Counted from the first letter of the stretch, positions 8,566 to 16,909 are shown. The stretch: DNA of 64,000 nucleotides from JBHFEI01 sp041928815 (GCF_041928815.1 NZ_JBHFEI010000003.1:310001-374000), one strand, 5' to 3'. Made by a program: numbers and translations. Notes: generated by a model not told the origin, from the letters alone.

Positions 8566-9505
8566 CGAAGGCCCCCATGCGCTTGGCCATCCACAGATAG
8601 AGGCCCATGATGATGATCGGCACGACGGTGAAGGCGGCGGCGAGCGGGATGTTTCCGGCCGTGCCCTGCTGGGCGTAGACGGCCTGGCCGATGAAGAGGC
8701 GCGAGGAGCCGATGATCTGCGGGATGATGTAGTCGCCGAGCGTCAGCGAGAAGGTGAAGATCGAGCCGGCGACGATGCCCGGAAGCGCCAGTGGGAAGAG
8801 GACGTGGCGAAACGTCTGCTGCGGCGTGCCGCCGAGGTCGGACGAAGCCTCGACCAGATTGCCCGGCACGCGCTCCAGCGCCGCCTGGATCGGCAGGATC
8901 ATGAAGGGTAGCCAGACATAGACGAAAACGATCGCCGTGCCGGTATAGCTGACCGAGAGCGAATTGCCGCCGACGACCGGCAGCGCCAGCCAGGCGTCGA
9001 GCAGCCAGAGAAGATGCAGCTTGGCAAAGATCCAGGTGAGGATGCCTTCCTTGGCGAGGATCAGCTTCCAAGCATAGACTTTTACCAGATAGGACGACCA
9101 GAGCGGCAGCATCACGCCGAGATAGAAGGCGGCCTTCCACTTCCCGGTCGCATAGCGGGCGGCGTAATAGGCGATCGGAAAGGCGACTGCGGCCGCGATC
9201 AGCGTGACGATCGCCGCCATCACCACGGTGCGGATGATGATGTCGAGATTGCTGGCGACGAGGAGCTGGCGGTAGGTGGCAAGCGTCGGCTCGTAGGAGA
9301 TCATCCCCGAAAAATCGTCGATCGAGAAGAAGCTCTGCAGCAGGAGGGCAAAGAGCGAGCCGAGATAGATGATGCCAAGCCAGAGCACCGGCGGCCCGAG
9401 CAGGACGAGCAGAAGCAGATGCGGGTGCTTCCAGAAGAAATCCGACAGGCGGCCGGCGAGGTTGCGCGCCGGCGGCGTCAGCGGCGTGTCGGCGACGAGT
9501 GTCAT
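8555..9505 (-). CDS. ydcU: ABC transporter permease, YdcU/PotB type
   Basis: The real start is the ATG at 9505, which overlaps the ATPase stop as ATGA. It gives 316 residues although the frame remains open to 10660. A cytoplasmic N-terminus of about 30 residues precedes six predicted transmembrane helices. The EAA motif EASSDLGGTPQQTFRHVLFP sits near residue 225. The large periplasmic loop after the first helix (SFFSIDDFSGMISYEPTLAT) is typical of PotB-type permeases. Together with the neighbouring YdcV-type permease it should form the inner-membrane channel for a polyamine or related cation. Confidence 0.88.
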   Translation of the reverse strand: MTLVADTPLTPPARNLAGRLSDFFWKHPHLLLLVLLGPPVLWLGIIYLGSLFALLLQSFFSIDDFSGMISYEPTLATYRQLLVASNLDIIIRTVVMAAIVTLIAAAVAFPIAYYAARYATGKWKAAFYLGVMLPLWSSYLVKVYAWKLILAKEGILTWIFAKLHLLWLLDAWLALPVVGGNSLSVSYTGTAIVFVYVWLPFMILPIQAALERVPGNLVEASSDLGGTPQQTFRHVLFPLALPGIVAGSIFTFSLTLGDYIIPQIIGSSRLFIGQAVYAQQGTAGNIPLAAAFTVVPIIIMGLYLWMAKRMGAFDAL

Positions 9506-10500
9506 TCGGCCTCCATCGGATGGAGGTCGGCGCGTTCGAAACCGAGCTCGACGGGGGAGCCGACGGCGGGAACGGGGAGCGTCGGCGGGCTCAGCACGCT
9601 CATGCGCTGGCCGTCGCAATCGACGGTGACGCGGTTGACCGCGCCGAGGAAGCTGGTGGCGGTGACGATGCCGGGCAGGGTGAGCTGGTCGGCCCAGGAG
9701 GCGCCGATCTGCACCGATTCCGGCCTTATGCTGGCGGCCTGCGCGGGAATGCCAAGTCGGGCACAGGTCCGGGCGTCGAGCACGTTGGAGGACCCGACGA
9801 AGTCGGCGACGAAGCGCGTCTTCGGCCTGCGGTAGATCTCCTCCGGCGTGCCGAGCTGGGCGATGCGGCCCTCGTTGAAGACCGCGACGCGGTCGGCCAT
9901 CGACAGGGCCTCGCCCTGGTCGTGGGTGACGAAGACGAAGGTGATGCCGAGCGATTTCTGCAGCGTCTTCAACTCCTCCTGCATCTGTTCGCGCAACTTG
10001 AGGTCGAGCGCGCCGAGCGGCTCGTCGAGGAGAAGCACCTTCGGCTTGTTGACCAGCGCGCGGGCGAGCGCCACGCGCTGGCGCTGGCCGCCGGAAAGCT
10101 GCCCCGGGCGGCGCGCGCCATATCCGGGAAGCTTGACCATGGCGAGCGCATCCTCTGCCGCCCGATGGCGAGTTTCGCGGGCGACGCCCTTGACCATCAG
10201 TCCATAGGCGACATTGTCGAGGATCGAGAGATGCGGGAACAGCGCATAGTCCTGGAAGACGGTGTTGACATTGCGCCGGTAGGGGGGAACCCCTTCGGCG
10301 GTCGCACCAAAGATCTCGATATGGCCGCTGGTCGGCTGCTCGAAGCCGGCCATCAGCCGGAGGCAGGTTGTCTTGCCGGAGCCGGAGGGCCCGAGCATGG
10401 CGAAGAACTCGCCCTCGGCAATCGCGAGATCCACGGCATCGACGGCCCGGACGGCGCCAAAATGGCGGGACACTGTGTCGAAGAGAACGGCAGCGGTCAT
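9502..10500 (-). CDS. ydcT: ABC transporter ATP-binding protein, YdcT/PotA type
   Basis: A 332-residue ATPase subunit with Walker A GPSGSGKTT, Q-loop VFQDYALFPHLS, signature LSGGQRQRVALARAL, Walker B VLLLDEPLGALD and switch histidine in VTHDQ. It has a C-terminal TOBE domain (about 260-330) as in PotA. Neither candidate start has a good Shine-Dalgarno sequence: ATG 10500 or TTG 10515, which adds MTDPS. I chose the ATG. It overlaps the next permease gene by four bases. A 356-bp gap separates it from the binding-protein gene upstream, which may let the binding protein be made in excess. Confidence 0.9.
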   Translation of the reverse strand: MTAAVLFDTVSRHFGAVRAVDAVDLAIAEGEFFAMLGPSGSGKTTCLRLMAGFEQPTSGHIEIFGATAEGVPPYRRNVNTVFQDYALFPHLSILDNVAYGLMVKGVARETRHRAAEDALAMVKLPGYGARRPGQLSGGQRQRVALARALVNKPKVLLLDEPLGALDLKLREQMQEELKTLQKSLGITFVFVTHDQGEALSMADRVAVFNEGRIAQLGTPEEIYRRPKTRFVADFVGSSNVLDARTCARLGIPAQAASIRPESVQIGASWADQLTLPGIVTATSFLGAVNRVTVDCDGQRMSVLSPPTLPVPAVGSPVELGFERADLHPMEAE

Positions 10501-10856
10501 GGAGGGGTCCGTCAACGGCGTTGCTGGAGCATGTCCGGTGACAACGCATCACCTGACGTGTTCTTTCGTGTTCGCATCGTCCAACGCCGACGGCAATCTC
10601 GCTCCGGCTGGACATGCTTGAGGTTCCGCGTAGGGGGCCTGACTCGCGCGTGGGCCGCAATAACGGCTATCTGCATCATCACCCGGCGCGATCGCGATGA
10701 CTCAGCGGCAGCCGCCTCCCTGCGCCGCTGGAGGGCCGACAGGGCAGGGCGCCAAAAGCCACCGACGCGTCATCAGCCGGTCCGAAGCTCCGTGGCGCCC
10801 TCGCATGACGCGAGGGGAGCCGACGGCATGCCGACCTCTTCAGCGGCCGCCCCGGG
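10501..10856. other. 356-bp gap inside the ydc-type operon
   Basis: No credible gene. The short open frames here are arginine-rich, lack ribosome sites and resemble nothing known. The stretch holds the perfect hairpin at 10798-10816 and a weaker AGCGGC...GCCGCT inverted repeat near 10704-10729. It is transcribed between the binding-protein gene and the ATPase gene if the operon is intact, or it may contain a second promoter for the ATPase-permease genes. Confidence 0.5.
10798..10816 (-). terminator. Intra-operon hairpin after the binding-protein gene
   Basis: CCCTCGC-ATGAC-GCGAGGG is a perfect 7-bp stem with a five-base loop, 40 bases past the stop of the ydcS-type gene on the minus strand. 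No uridine tail follows. Hairpins in this place commonly protect the binding-protein part of the message or attenuate transcription into the membrane subunits. Confidence 0.45.
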
Positions 10857-12017
10857 TCAACGACCCCCGATGACGCCGATATAGTCGGAGACCCAGCGGT
10901 GATAGGGCACGCATTCACTCTGGCTCGCGCATTTCGTCACCGGCGTCTTCCAGAACTTGATCTTCTCGAAGTCGTTGTAGCCGTTGGCGGCGCAACCCTC
11001 ATCCGTCAGCAGTTCGTTGCCCTTGCAGGCGGCGGGAACGGACGGCACCGTGCCGAACCAGGCGGAGACATCGCCCTGCACCTTCGGCGACAGCGTGTGC
11101 TCCATCCACATATAGGCGCAGTTCGGATGCTCGCTGTCGGCATGCAGCATGGTCGTGTCGGCCCAGCCGGTCGCGCCCTCCTCGGGGAAGACGGAGGCGA
11201 TCGGCTGCTTCTCGGCCTTCAGCAGGTTGACCTGGAAGGGCCAGGAGCCGGAGGCGACGACGCCCTCGTTCTTGAAGTCGTCGATCTGGATCATCGCGTC
11301 GTGCCAGTAGCGGTTGGCGAGCGTGCGCTGGACGCGCAGCAGGTCGAGGGCGGCCTTGTACTGGTCCTCGTTGAGCTCGTAGGGATCCTTGATACCGAGT
11401 TCCGGCTTGTGGAACATCAGGTAGTTGGCGGCGTCCGCCACATGGATCGGACCGTCATAGGCCTGGATGCGGCCCTTGTTCGACGTGCCGTCCGGGAGCG
11501 TCATCTCCTCGAAGACGACCTTCCAGCTCTTCGGTGCCTCGCCCTTGAAGGCCTCGGTGTTGTACATCAGGACGTTCGGGCCCCAGACATAGGGCGTGCC
11601 GTAATGGGTGCCGTTGACCGTGTGCCAGGGCGCGTTCTGCAGCCGCTCGTCGATGGTCGACCAGCTCGGGATCAGCGCGGTGTTGATCGGCTGGACGCGC
11701 TTTCCGGCGACGAGGCGCAGCGACGCGTCGCCGGACGCGGTGACGAGGTCGAAGCCGCCCTCGTTCATCAGCGCCACCATTTCATCGGAGGTGGCGGCGG
11801 TCTTCACCGAGACCTTGCAGCCGCTCGACTTCTCGAATTCCGTGACCCAGTCGTAATTCTTGTCGGTCTCGCCGCGCTCGATATAGCCGGCCCAGGCGAC
11901 GATCGAAAGCTCGCCTTCACCGGGCCCGAGTTCCTTCAGCGGTTCCTGGGCGATGGCCGCCGTGGAGAGCGTGAGCGAGAGGGTGAGGGCGGTGCAGCAA
12001 CGAAGGAAATGCTTCAT
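10857..12017 (-). CDS. ydcS: Periplasmic polyamine-type solute-binding protein (YdcS/PotD family)
   Basis: A 386-residue secreted protein. The signal peptide is residues 1-23, with probable cleavage after STAAIA. The mature protein begins with the SIVAWAGYIERG strand, and has VKTAATSDEMVALM and FDLVTASGDASLRL, the usual first-lobe features of PotD-like proteins. Four C-terminal cysteines (CKGN, GCAAN, KCAS, ECVP) could make two disulphides, as seen in YdcS-like members. It would deliver its ligand to the YdcU/V permease pair. First gene of the operon, with 119 bp between it and the LysR gene that contain the candidate operator. Confidence 0.87.
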   Translation of the reverse strand: MKHFLRCCTALTLSLTLSTAAIAQEPLKELGPGEGELSIVAWAGYIERGETDKNYDWVTEFEKSSGCKVSVKTAATSDEMVALMNEGGFDLVTASGDASLRLVAGKRVQPINTALIPSWSTIDERLQNAPWHTVNGTHYGTPYVWGPNVLMYNTEAFKGEAPKSWKVVFEEMTLPDGTSNKGRIQAYDGPIHVADAANYLMFHKPELGIKDPYELNEDQYKAALDLLRVQRTLANRYWHDAMIQIDDFKNEGVVASGSWPFQVNLLKAEKQPIASVFPEEGATGWADTTMLHADSEHPNCAYMWMEHTLSPKVQGDVSAWFGTVPSVPAACKGNELLTDEGCAANGYNDFEKIKFWKTPVTKCASQSECVPYHRWVSDYIGVIGGR

Positions 12018-12119
12018 CTTGGTCTCCCGGTGGTTCGCGTTTTGCGATTGTGTGGTTCCCGGAGAAAAACCTGCCGCGATTTCGCCGCTTTCGCAAATTC
12101 ATTAAACAGAATGTCGCTA

Positions 12120-12132
12120 TCGGAAATTCCGA
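12120..12132. promoter_or_regulatory. Candidate LysR box (T-N11-A palindrome) upstream of ydcS-type operon
   Basis: TCGGAAATTCCGA is a perfect 13-bp palindrome fitting the LysR-family T-N11-A rule. It lies between the stop of the LysR gene and the binding-protein start, about 100 bp upstream of that start. A TTTAAT hexamer on the minus strand (12101-12106) just downstream could be the -10 element. Assignment to the adjacent regulator is inference. Confidence 0.5.
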
Positions 12133-12136
12133 ATGC

Positions 12137-13045
12137 TCAGCGGCCGCGACCGCTGCGCAGCGCCTCGGCGACACCGATGAAATCGCGCGCCGACTGCGGC
12201 AGGCCGGAGCCCTTGCGCCAGACCATGCCGACCTGAACGACGGGCAGCGCGCCGGAAACGTCGCGGCTTTCGATCCGGTCGCCTTCGAGCGACCAGGGGC
12301 GGTAGACGAGGTCGGGGAGGAGCGCGATGCCGGCGCCGGTCGCGACGAGGCTGCGCACGGCCTCGACGGAACGGGTGCGGAAGGCGACATGGGGACGGGC
12401 GCCGAGGGCGGAGAGCAGCTTGCCGGTGTTCTCCTCGATCTCGTCCACCGTCAGCATGATCAGCGGTTCCCTGGTGATGTCGGCGATGGAGATGATGTCG
12501 GCGGAGACCAGCCGGTGGCCGAGCGGCAGCCAGAGCCGGTAGGGCGAGGTCTCGACGATCTCGGCCTGCAGCGCCATCCGGTCGCGCAGGTTCGAGATCA
12601 CCATGACGGCGACGTCGAGCTCGCCGCCGATCAGCAGATGTTCGAGATAGGAGCCGTTGTCCTCGATGGCGCTGACCTCGACCTCCGGGCAGGCGCGGCG
12701 GTAGCGGGCGAGAAGATCGGAGAGCACATAGCCGGCGACGAGCGAGGTGACGCCCAGATTGAGCGTGCCGCCGACGGGCCGCGCGCTCGGCGAAAAGGCG
12801 CTGCGCGCGTCGGAGACGTCGGCGAGGATCTTCGTCGCATGGCGCAGGAACTGGTGGCCGTTATGGGTGATGGTCAGGCCGCGCGGATGCCGCTCGAAGA
12901 GGGCGACGCCGAGATCGCCTTCGAGCTCGCGCACCGCCTCGGTGATCGAGGATTGCGAGATGGAGAGGTTCTGCGCCGCCCGCGTCACCGATCCCTGTTC
13001 GGCAACGGCGACGAAATACTGCAATTGCCGGAGCGTGAAGGCCAT
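12137..13045 (-). CDS. LysR-family transcriptional regulator, probable controller of the ydc-type operon
   Basis: A 302-residue LysR-type protein. The winged helix-turn-helix at residues 1-62 begins FTLRQLQYFVAVAEQGSVTR and contains the recognition helix ISQSSITEAVRELE. The effector-binding domain (about 90-295) has the two-lobe periplasmic-binding fold (GTLNLGVTSLVAGYVLSDLL). The ATG at 13045 is the natural start because the upstream extension contains no family sequence. It lies immediately upstream of, and in the same direction as, the transport operon, with a T-N11-A palindrome between them. In E. coli the equivalent operon is next to a MocR-type regulator, so this pairing differs. The effector is likely the transported amine or a breakdown product. 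Confidence 0.88.
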   Translation of the reverse strand: MAFTLRQLQYFVAVAEQGSVTRAAQNLSISQSSITEAVRELEGDLGVALFERHPRGLTITHNGHQFLRHATKILADVSDARSAFSPSARPVGGTLNLGVTSLVAGYVLSDLLARYRRACPEVEVSAIEDNGSYLEHLLIGGELDVAVMVISNLRDRMALQAEIVETSPYRLWLPLGHRLVSADIISIADITREPLIMLTVDEIEENTGKLLSALGARPHVAFRTRSVEAVRSLVATGAGIALLPDLVYRPWSLEGDRIESRDVSGALPVVQVGMVWRKGSGLPQSARDFIGVAEALRSGRGR

Positions 13046-13186
13046 GGGGGAGGTTAACCGCCCGCCCGCCCCGGTGGCAAGTGCCGGAGCGTTGCCCCAA
13101 GGCGGGCGGAGGCCGCCGGCCCCGGAGTTTGTCAGGGAGACGTGCAATCCGGTTCCGCCGAAAAGGCAAACGACAACGAGAGCGGA

Positions 13187-13220
13187 GGGTCTGTCCGGTT
13201 CAAATGAACCTGACAGACCC
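13187..13220 (-). terminator. Long hairpin downstream of ribH2
   Basis: Arms GGGTCTGTC/GACAGACCC and, after one C/T mismatch, GGTTC/GAACC around an AAAT loop make a 15-bp stem. It begins 21 bases past the ribH2 stop on the minus strand. There is no strong uridine run. It separates ribH2 from the LysR gene, and termination here seems likely. Confidence 0.6.
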
Positions 13221-13241
13221 CAGCGCCGGCGGCAGGCGGCT

Positions 13242-13709
13242 TCAGGCAAGGGCCGCCGCGGCGCGGGCGGCGAGGATGTCGCGGGCGGCGTGCGCCGCCT
13301 CCTTGCCTTTCACCACGAAATGCTCGCGGAAGAAGGCGATGTGGGCCTCGCCCTCCTGGAAGTGGTGCGGCGTGAGGACGGCCGACAGGACGGGCACGCC
13401 GGTGTCGAGGCCGACGCGGAGGATGGCGTCGACCACGCTTGCCGCGACGAAATCGTGGCGGTAGATGCCGCCGTCGACGACGAAGGCGACGGCGAGCACG
13501 GCGGAATAGCGGCCGCTGCGGGCGAGCGTCTGCGCATGCAGCGGAATTTCGAGCGCGCCGGGCACGTCGATGACGTCGACATCCGCTTCGGATCCGCCGG
13601 TGTCGCGCCATTCGGCGATGAAGGCGTCGACGGCGCGGTCGACGATGTCGGCATGCCAGCGGGCGCGGATCACGGCGATCCGGGTGGAGGGTCGGGTGGA
13701 GAGGGTCAT
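13242..13709 (-). CDS. ribH2: 6,7-dimethyl-8-ribityllumazine synthase, type II (RibH2)
   Basis: A 155-residue lumazine synthase. It condenses 5-amino-6-ribitylaminouracil with 3,4-dihydroxy-2-butanone 4-phosphate, the step before riboflavin. The sequence shows the type II (Brucella/Mesorhizobium RibH2) pattern: ARWHADIVD near residue 17, DVPGALEIPLHAQTLA, GGIYRHDFVA and VLTPHHF in place of the type I signatures. The family forms decamers. The frame is open upstream but the ATG at 13709 gives the family length. The gene stands alone behind an FMN riboswitch, with no other rib gene near. That suggests a flavin-controlled second copy, with the usual ribH1 elsewhere. Confidence 0.93.
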   Translation of the reverse strand: MTLSTRPSTRIAVIRARWHADIVDRAVDAFIAEWRDTGGSEADVDVIDVPGALEIPLHAQTLARSGRYSAVLAVAFVVDGGIYRHDFVAASVVDAILRVGLDTGVPVLSAVLTPHHFQEGEAHIAFFREHFVVKGKEAAHAARDILAARAAAALA

Positions 13710-13810
13710 GCGGGTCTGGCCTTTCAGGGTTGAGCCGTTGGATCGGTCTGCCCCTGGGCGAACGGGCACGGACGCACCGGCACCCGTGGCGGTGCCGATC
13801 ATCCCTGCCG

Positions 13811-13955
13811 CTCTCTTTCATCCGGACTGTGACCGTCGGCTCCGGCATCGCACCGGATCTGCTGACCCCGCCGCACTGGCTGCGGCGGGCGCTCGCGGGC
13901 TCGAGGGTTGCCCCTCATACCGCCGGTGGGGAGTTCCGCCCCGCCCTGAGAACGC
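13811..13955 (-). promoter_or_regulatory. FMN riboswitch (RFN element) controlling ribH2
   Basis: Read on the minus strand, the segment has the conserved RFN blocks in order: TCAGGGCGGGG, CCCACCGGCGGT, AGCCCGCGAGC, GATCCGGTG, GCCGGAGCCGACGGT and AGTCCGGATGAAAGAG. The variable helix P3 region contains a CCCGCCGCAG...CTGCGGCGGG-type stem. About 100 bases separate it from the ribH2 start. That stretch holds a GGCACC/GGTGCC hairpin near 13790 without a uridine run, so control may be at translation initiation. FMN binding should lower ribH2 expression. Confidence 0.93.
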
Positions 13956-14071
13956 CGCCAGTCTAGCGCCTGCAGGGGAGATTTCAAACGATGCCGACCG
14001 CGTGGACCGGCGGAGCGGCGATAAATTTTCCGATTTTCCCGGCACGCGGGGAACGTCCGTTCCGCCCGTCC

Positions 14072-15133
14072 TCAGTCGCGGATGACGAGCAGGTCGCTCG
14101 CGGTGAAGCGCAGCGTCACCGTTTCACCGACGGATGGGGGAACGAGGCCCGGTGCGTTGAACATGTCGAAGGAGATGACGCTGGCGCCGACCTTCATGCG
14201 GGTGCGGATGACGGAGCCGAGGAAGTTGGTCGAGACGACCGTGCCGGTCAGCGCCGTGTCGCCCTTCGCGCCTTCGGCGATCGAGCCCGCCTCCGGGCGA
14301 AGTGCCAGCGAGACGGTGTCGCCGGCCTTGACCGCGCCGAGCGGCTCGCGAAGCGTCACGCCCTGGTCGCCGATCGAGACCCGGTTGGCCGAGGGATCGA
14401 CGACCTTGGCGTCGATCAGGTTGAGGGTGCCGACGAAATTGGCGACGAAGCGGGTGGCGGGCCGGTTGTAGATATCGAAGGGCGAGCCGATCTGGTCGGC
14501 GCGGCCCGCATTCATCACGACGATGCGGTCGGAAATCGACAGCGCCTCTTCTTGGTCGTGGGTGACGAAGACGGTGGTGATGCCGAGCTGCTGCTGGATC
14601 ATGCGGATCTCTTCGCGCAGTGACACGCGGATCTTGGCGTCGAGGGCGGAGAGCGGTTCGTCGAGGAGGAGCACCTGCGGCTTCGGCGCGAGCGCGCGGG
14701 CGAGCGCGACGCGCTGCTGCTGGCCACCGGACATCTGGAAGGGGAAGCGGTCGGCGAGATGTTCGAGATGAATGAGCTTCAGCATCTCCTTCACCCGCGT
14801 CTCGATCTCCGCCTTCGGGCGGCCCGCGACCTTGAGGCCGAAGGCGACATTGTCGAAGACGTTCATGTTCGGAAACAGCGCATAGGCCTGGAAGACCATG
14901 CCGATGTTGCGCTGGTTCGGGCGCAGGTCGTTCTGGTTGCGGCCGTTGATGGTGATCGCGCCGCCGCTCGGGCTCTCGAAGCCGGCGATCATGCGCAGAA
15001 CGGTCGTCTTGCCGCAGCCGGACGGCCCGAGGAAGGAGACGAACTCGCCCTTCTCGATGGCCATGTTGAAATCCTTGACCACCTGGACGGGACCGAAGGA
15101 CTTCTGGATACGGGTGAGGGTCAGGAAGCTCAT
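14072..15133 (-). CDS. ABC transporter ATP-binding protein (second importer, PotA/FbpC-like)
   Basis: A 353-residue ATPase with Walker A GPSGCGKTT, Q-loop VFQAYALFPNMN, signature MSGGQQQRVALARAL, Walker B VLLLDEPLSALD and switch VTHDQEEAL. The C-terminal TOBE region is about 285-350. It is the last gene of a four-gene minus-strand operon (binding protein, permease, permease, ATPase), ten bases from the permease upstream. The class covers polyamine, iron, thiamine and phosphonate importers, and the ATPase alone does not tell which. Its position next to the RpiR regulator and the glutamylation-type operon suggests a role in bringing in that pathway's substrate. That link is inference. Confidence 0.88.
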   Translation of the reverse strand: MSFLTLTRIQKSFGPVQVVKDFNMAIEKGEFVSFLGPSGCGKTTVLRMIAGFESPSGGAITINGRNQNDLRPNQRNIGMVFQAYALFPNMNVFDNVAFGLKVAGRPKAEIETRVKEMLKLIHLEHLADRFPFQMSGGQQQRVALARALAPKPQVLLLDEPLSALDAKIRVSLREEIRMIQQQLGITTVFVTHDQEEALSISDRIVVMNAGRADQIGSPFDIYNRPATRFVANFVGTLNLIDAKVVDPSANRVSIGDQGVTLREPLGAVKAGDTVSLALRPEAGSIAEGAKGDTALTGTVVSTNFLGSVIRTRMKVGASVISFDMFNAPGLVPPSVGETVTLRFTASDLLVIRD

Positions 15134-15143
15134 GGTGAAATCC

Positions 15144-15926
15144 TCAGGCCTTTTGCGGCGCGCTCTTCTGGAAGCGCGAGACGAGCTGGATGAGACCGAG
15201 GCATCCCCAGGTGATGCCGAAGGCGATCACGGCGAGGGCGGCCGGTTCATAGGCCCGGTTTGCACCGAGAAGCTGCATGTAGGGCCCGAAGGCCGGGCGG
15301 TTCAGGAGGGCGGCCATGGTGAACTCGCCGATGACGATGGCAAAGGTCAGGAAGGCGCCGGACAGCACGGCGACGAGCACATTCGGCAGGATGATGCGCG
15401 CGAGGATGGTCATCCAGCCGGCGCCGAGGCTCTGGGCCGCCTCGGTCAGCGTCGTCACGTCGATGGTGCGCAGGCCCGTGTCGACGGCGCGGTACATGTA
15501 GGGCAGCGCCAGCGTCGCATAGCCGAACATCAGGAGGATGTTGGTACCGGTGATCGATCCCGTCAGCGGCAGCCAGCTCGAGGTGTTGTAGAGGCGGATA
15601 TAGCCGAAGACGATGACGATCGCCGGGATGACCAGCGGCAGCAGCGTGACGAACTCGATATAGGGCCGAAGGAAGGGCAGCTTCAGCCGCACCCAGTAGG
15701 CGGTCGGAACGACGAGAAGGACGCCGAAGACGATCGTCGCCAGCGCCATGATCACCGAATAGCCGAAGGTCTGCTGGAAGGCGGGATCGGCGAGCACCTT
15801 GCCGTAGGCGTCGAACGAATACTCGCCGCGGCGCATCTTCAGCGAGAAGTTGGTCATGCCGATCAGCGGCAGGGCGAAATAGAGCAGGCCGAAGAGGAGG
15901 GCGCCCCAGGCGAAGATCTTCTTCAT
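15144..15926 (-). CDS. ABC transporter permease (second importer)
   Basis: A 260-residue MetI-fold membrane protein with six predicted helices. The first covers about residues 5-25 (GALLFGLLYFALPLIG). The EAA loop EAAQSLGAGWMTILARIILP sits near residue 165. The start overlaps the stop of the other permease gene by four bases (ATGA), indicating coupled translation. It is expected to pair with the upstream permease as a heterodimer in the inner membrane. Confidence 0.87.
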   Translation of the reverse strand: MKKIFAWGALLFGLLYFALPLIGMTNFSLKMRRGEYSFDAYGKVLADPAFQQTFGYSVIMALATIVFGVLLVVPTAYWVRLKLPFLRPYIEFVTLLPLVIPAIVIVFGYIRLYNTSSWLPLTGSITGTNILLMFGYATLALPYMYRAVDTGLRTIDVTTLTEAAQSLGAGWMTILARIILPNVLVAVLSGAFLTFAIVIGEFTMAALLNRPAFGPYMQLLGANRAYEPAALAVIAFGITWGCLGLIQLVSRFQKSAPQKA

Positions 15927-16816
15927 TTCAGCCACCTTTCGCTGCGGGCGCGCAGCCAGATGTAGATCGCGTTGGCGATGCCGGTGATGACGATCATGCC
16001 GAAGGCGAGCGCATAGCCGAGATGGGGATTGCCGAGCACGTCGCCGCGGATCTGGGCGAAGAGCAGGATCGGCGCGATCGACAGCGACGAGCCGGTGAGC
16101 GCGATCGCGGTGGCGACGGCGCCGAAGGAATTGGCGAAGAGCAGGGCGAAGGTGCCGAGCAGCGACGGCAGCAGGATCGGGAAGGCGACCATGCGCCAGT
16201 ACTGCGCCCCGGTCGCCCCGAGGATCTCGGCCGCCTCGCGCCATTCCCGCTTCAGCCCGTCGAGCGCTGGCGTGATGATCAGGATCATCAGCGGGATCTG
16301 GAAGAAGAGATAGGTCAGCGTCAGGCCCCAGAAGGACAGAAGGTTGAAGCCGAGCAGGCGCAGGTCGATGCCGAGCTGGGTCTTCAGGAACACGGTGACG
16401 AGGCCGACGGGACCGAGTGTCGCGAGGAAGGCGAAGGCGAGCGGCACGCCGGCGAAGTTCGAGGCGACGCCGGAAAAGGTCAGAAGCGGCCCGCGGATCG
16501 CCTTCGGCAGCCCGCCGAGCACGACCGCGGCGGCGATCGCGAAGCCGATGAGGCAGCCGAGCAGCGCGGAGGCGACGCTGATGCGGATCGAGATCCAGTA
16601 GGCGCGCATGATCGAGTCGGTGAAGAGCGCGGCAATGTTGTCGACGGTGAAGCCGCCCTCCGGCGTCTGGAAGGCGCCGACGACGATTCTCAGCGTCGGC
16701 AGGATGAGGAACAGCAGCACGAAGGCGGCAAACGGCAGCACGCCGAGCCAGTGCAGCGGCAGTTGCGCGCGCTCCCCTGCCGGCGGCGCCGCAGCGCCGG
16801 AATTTTCAGATGACAT
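15923..16816 (-). CDS. ABC transporter permease (second importer)
   Basis: A 297-residue permease beginning MSSENSGAAAPPAGE, chosen because AGGGG lies a suitable distance upstream of ATG 16816. The ATG at 16873 adds 19 unusual residues and has no ribosome site. There are six to seven predicted helices, and the EAA motif EAAEILGATGAQYWRMVAFP lies near residue 205. It lies downstream of the binding-protein gene and is separated from it by a stable hairpin, which probably lowers its expression relative to the binding protein. Confidence 0.85.
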   Translation of the reverse strand: MSSENSGAAAPPAGERAQLPLHWLGVLPFAAFVLLFLILPTLRIVVGAFQTPEGGFTVDNIAALFTDSIMRAYWISIRISVASALLGCLIGFAIAAAVVLGGLPKAIRGPLLTFSGVASNFAGVPLAFAFLATLGPVGLVTVFLKTQLGIDLRLLGFNLLSFWGLTLTYLFFQIPLMILIITPALDGLKREWREAAEILGATGAQYWRMVAFPILLPSLLGTFALLFANSFGAVATAIALTGSSLSIAPILLFAQIRGDVLGNPHLGYALAFGMIVITGIANAIYIWLRARSERWLK

Positions 16817-16881
16817 CCCCGTTCGCCCCTGGAAGGTCGGCGGTCGTCCGCCTGTTTTTTTAAGGAAAAGCATATCGAAAA

Positions 16882-16909
16882 CCGCCCCGGCGACCGGGCG
16901 CCGGGGCGG
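16882..16909 (-). terminator. Attenuator-like hairpin between binding-protein and permease genes
   Basis: CCGCCCCGGCG and CGCCGGGGCGG form a perfect 11-bp stem around a six-base loop. On the minus strand it is followed at once by TTTTCG, so it resembles a weak intrinsic terminator 13 bases after the binding-protein stop. Partial read-through would set a high ratio of binding protein to membrane subunits. Confidence 0.65.

Noticed and set aside
10679..10918. 79-codon minus-strand frame in the ydc-operon gap
   Set aside because: It overlaps the 3' end of the binding-protein gene, has no ribosome site and looks like chance sequence.
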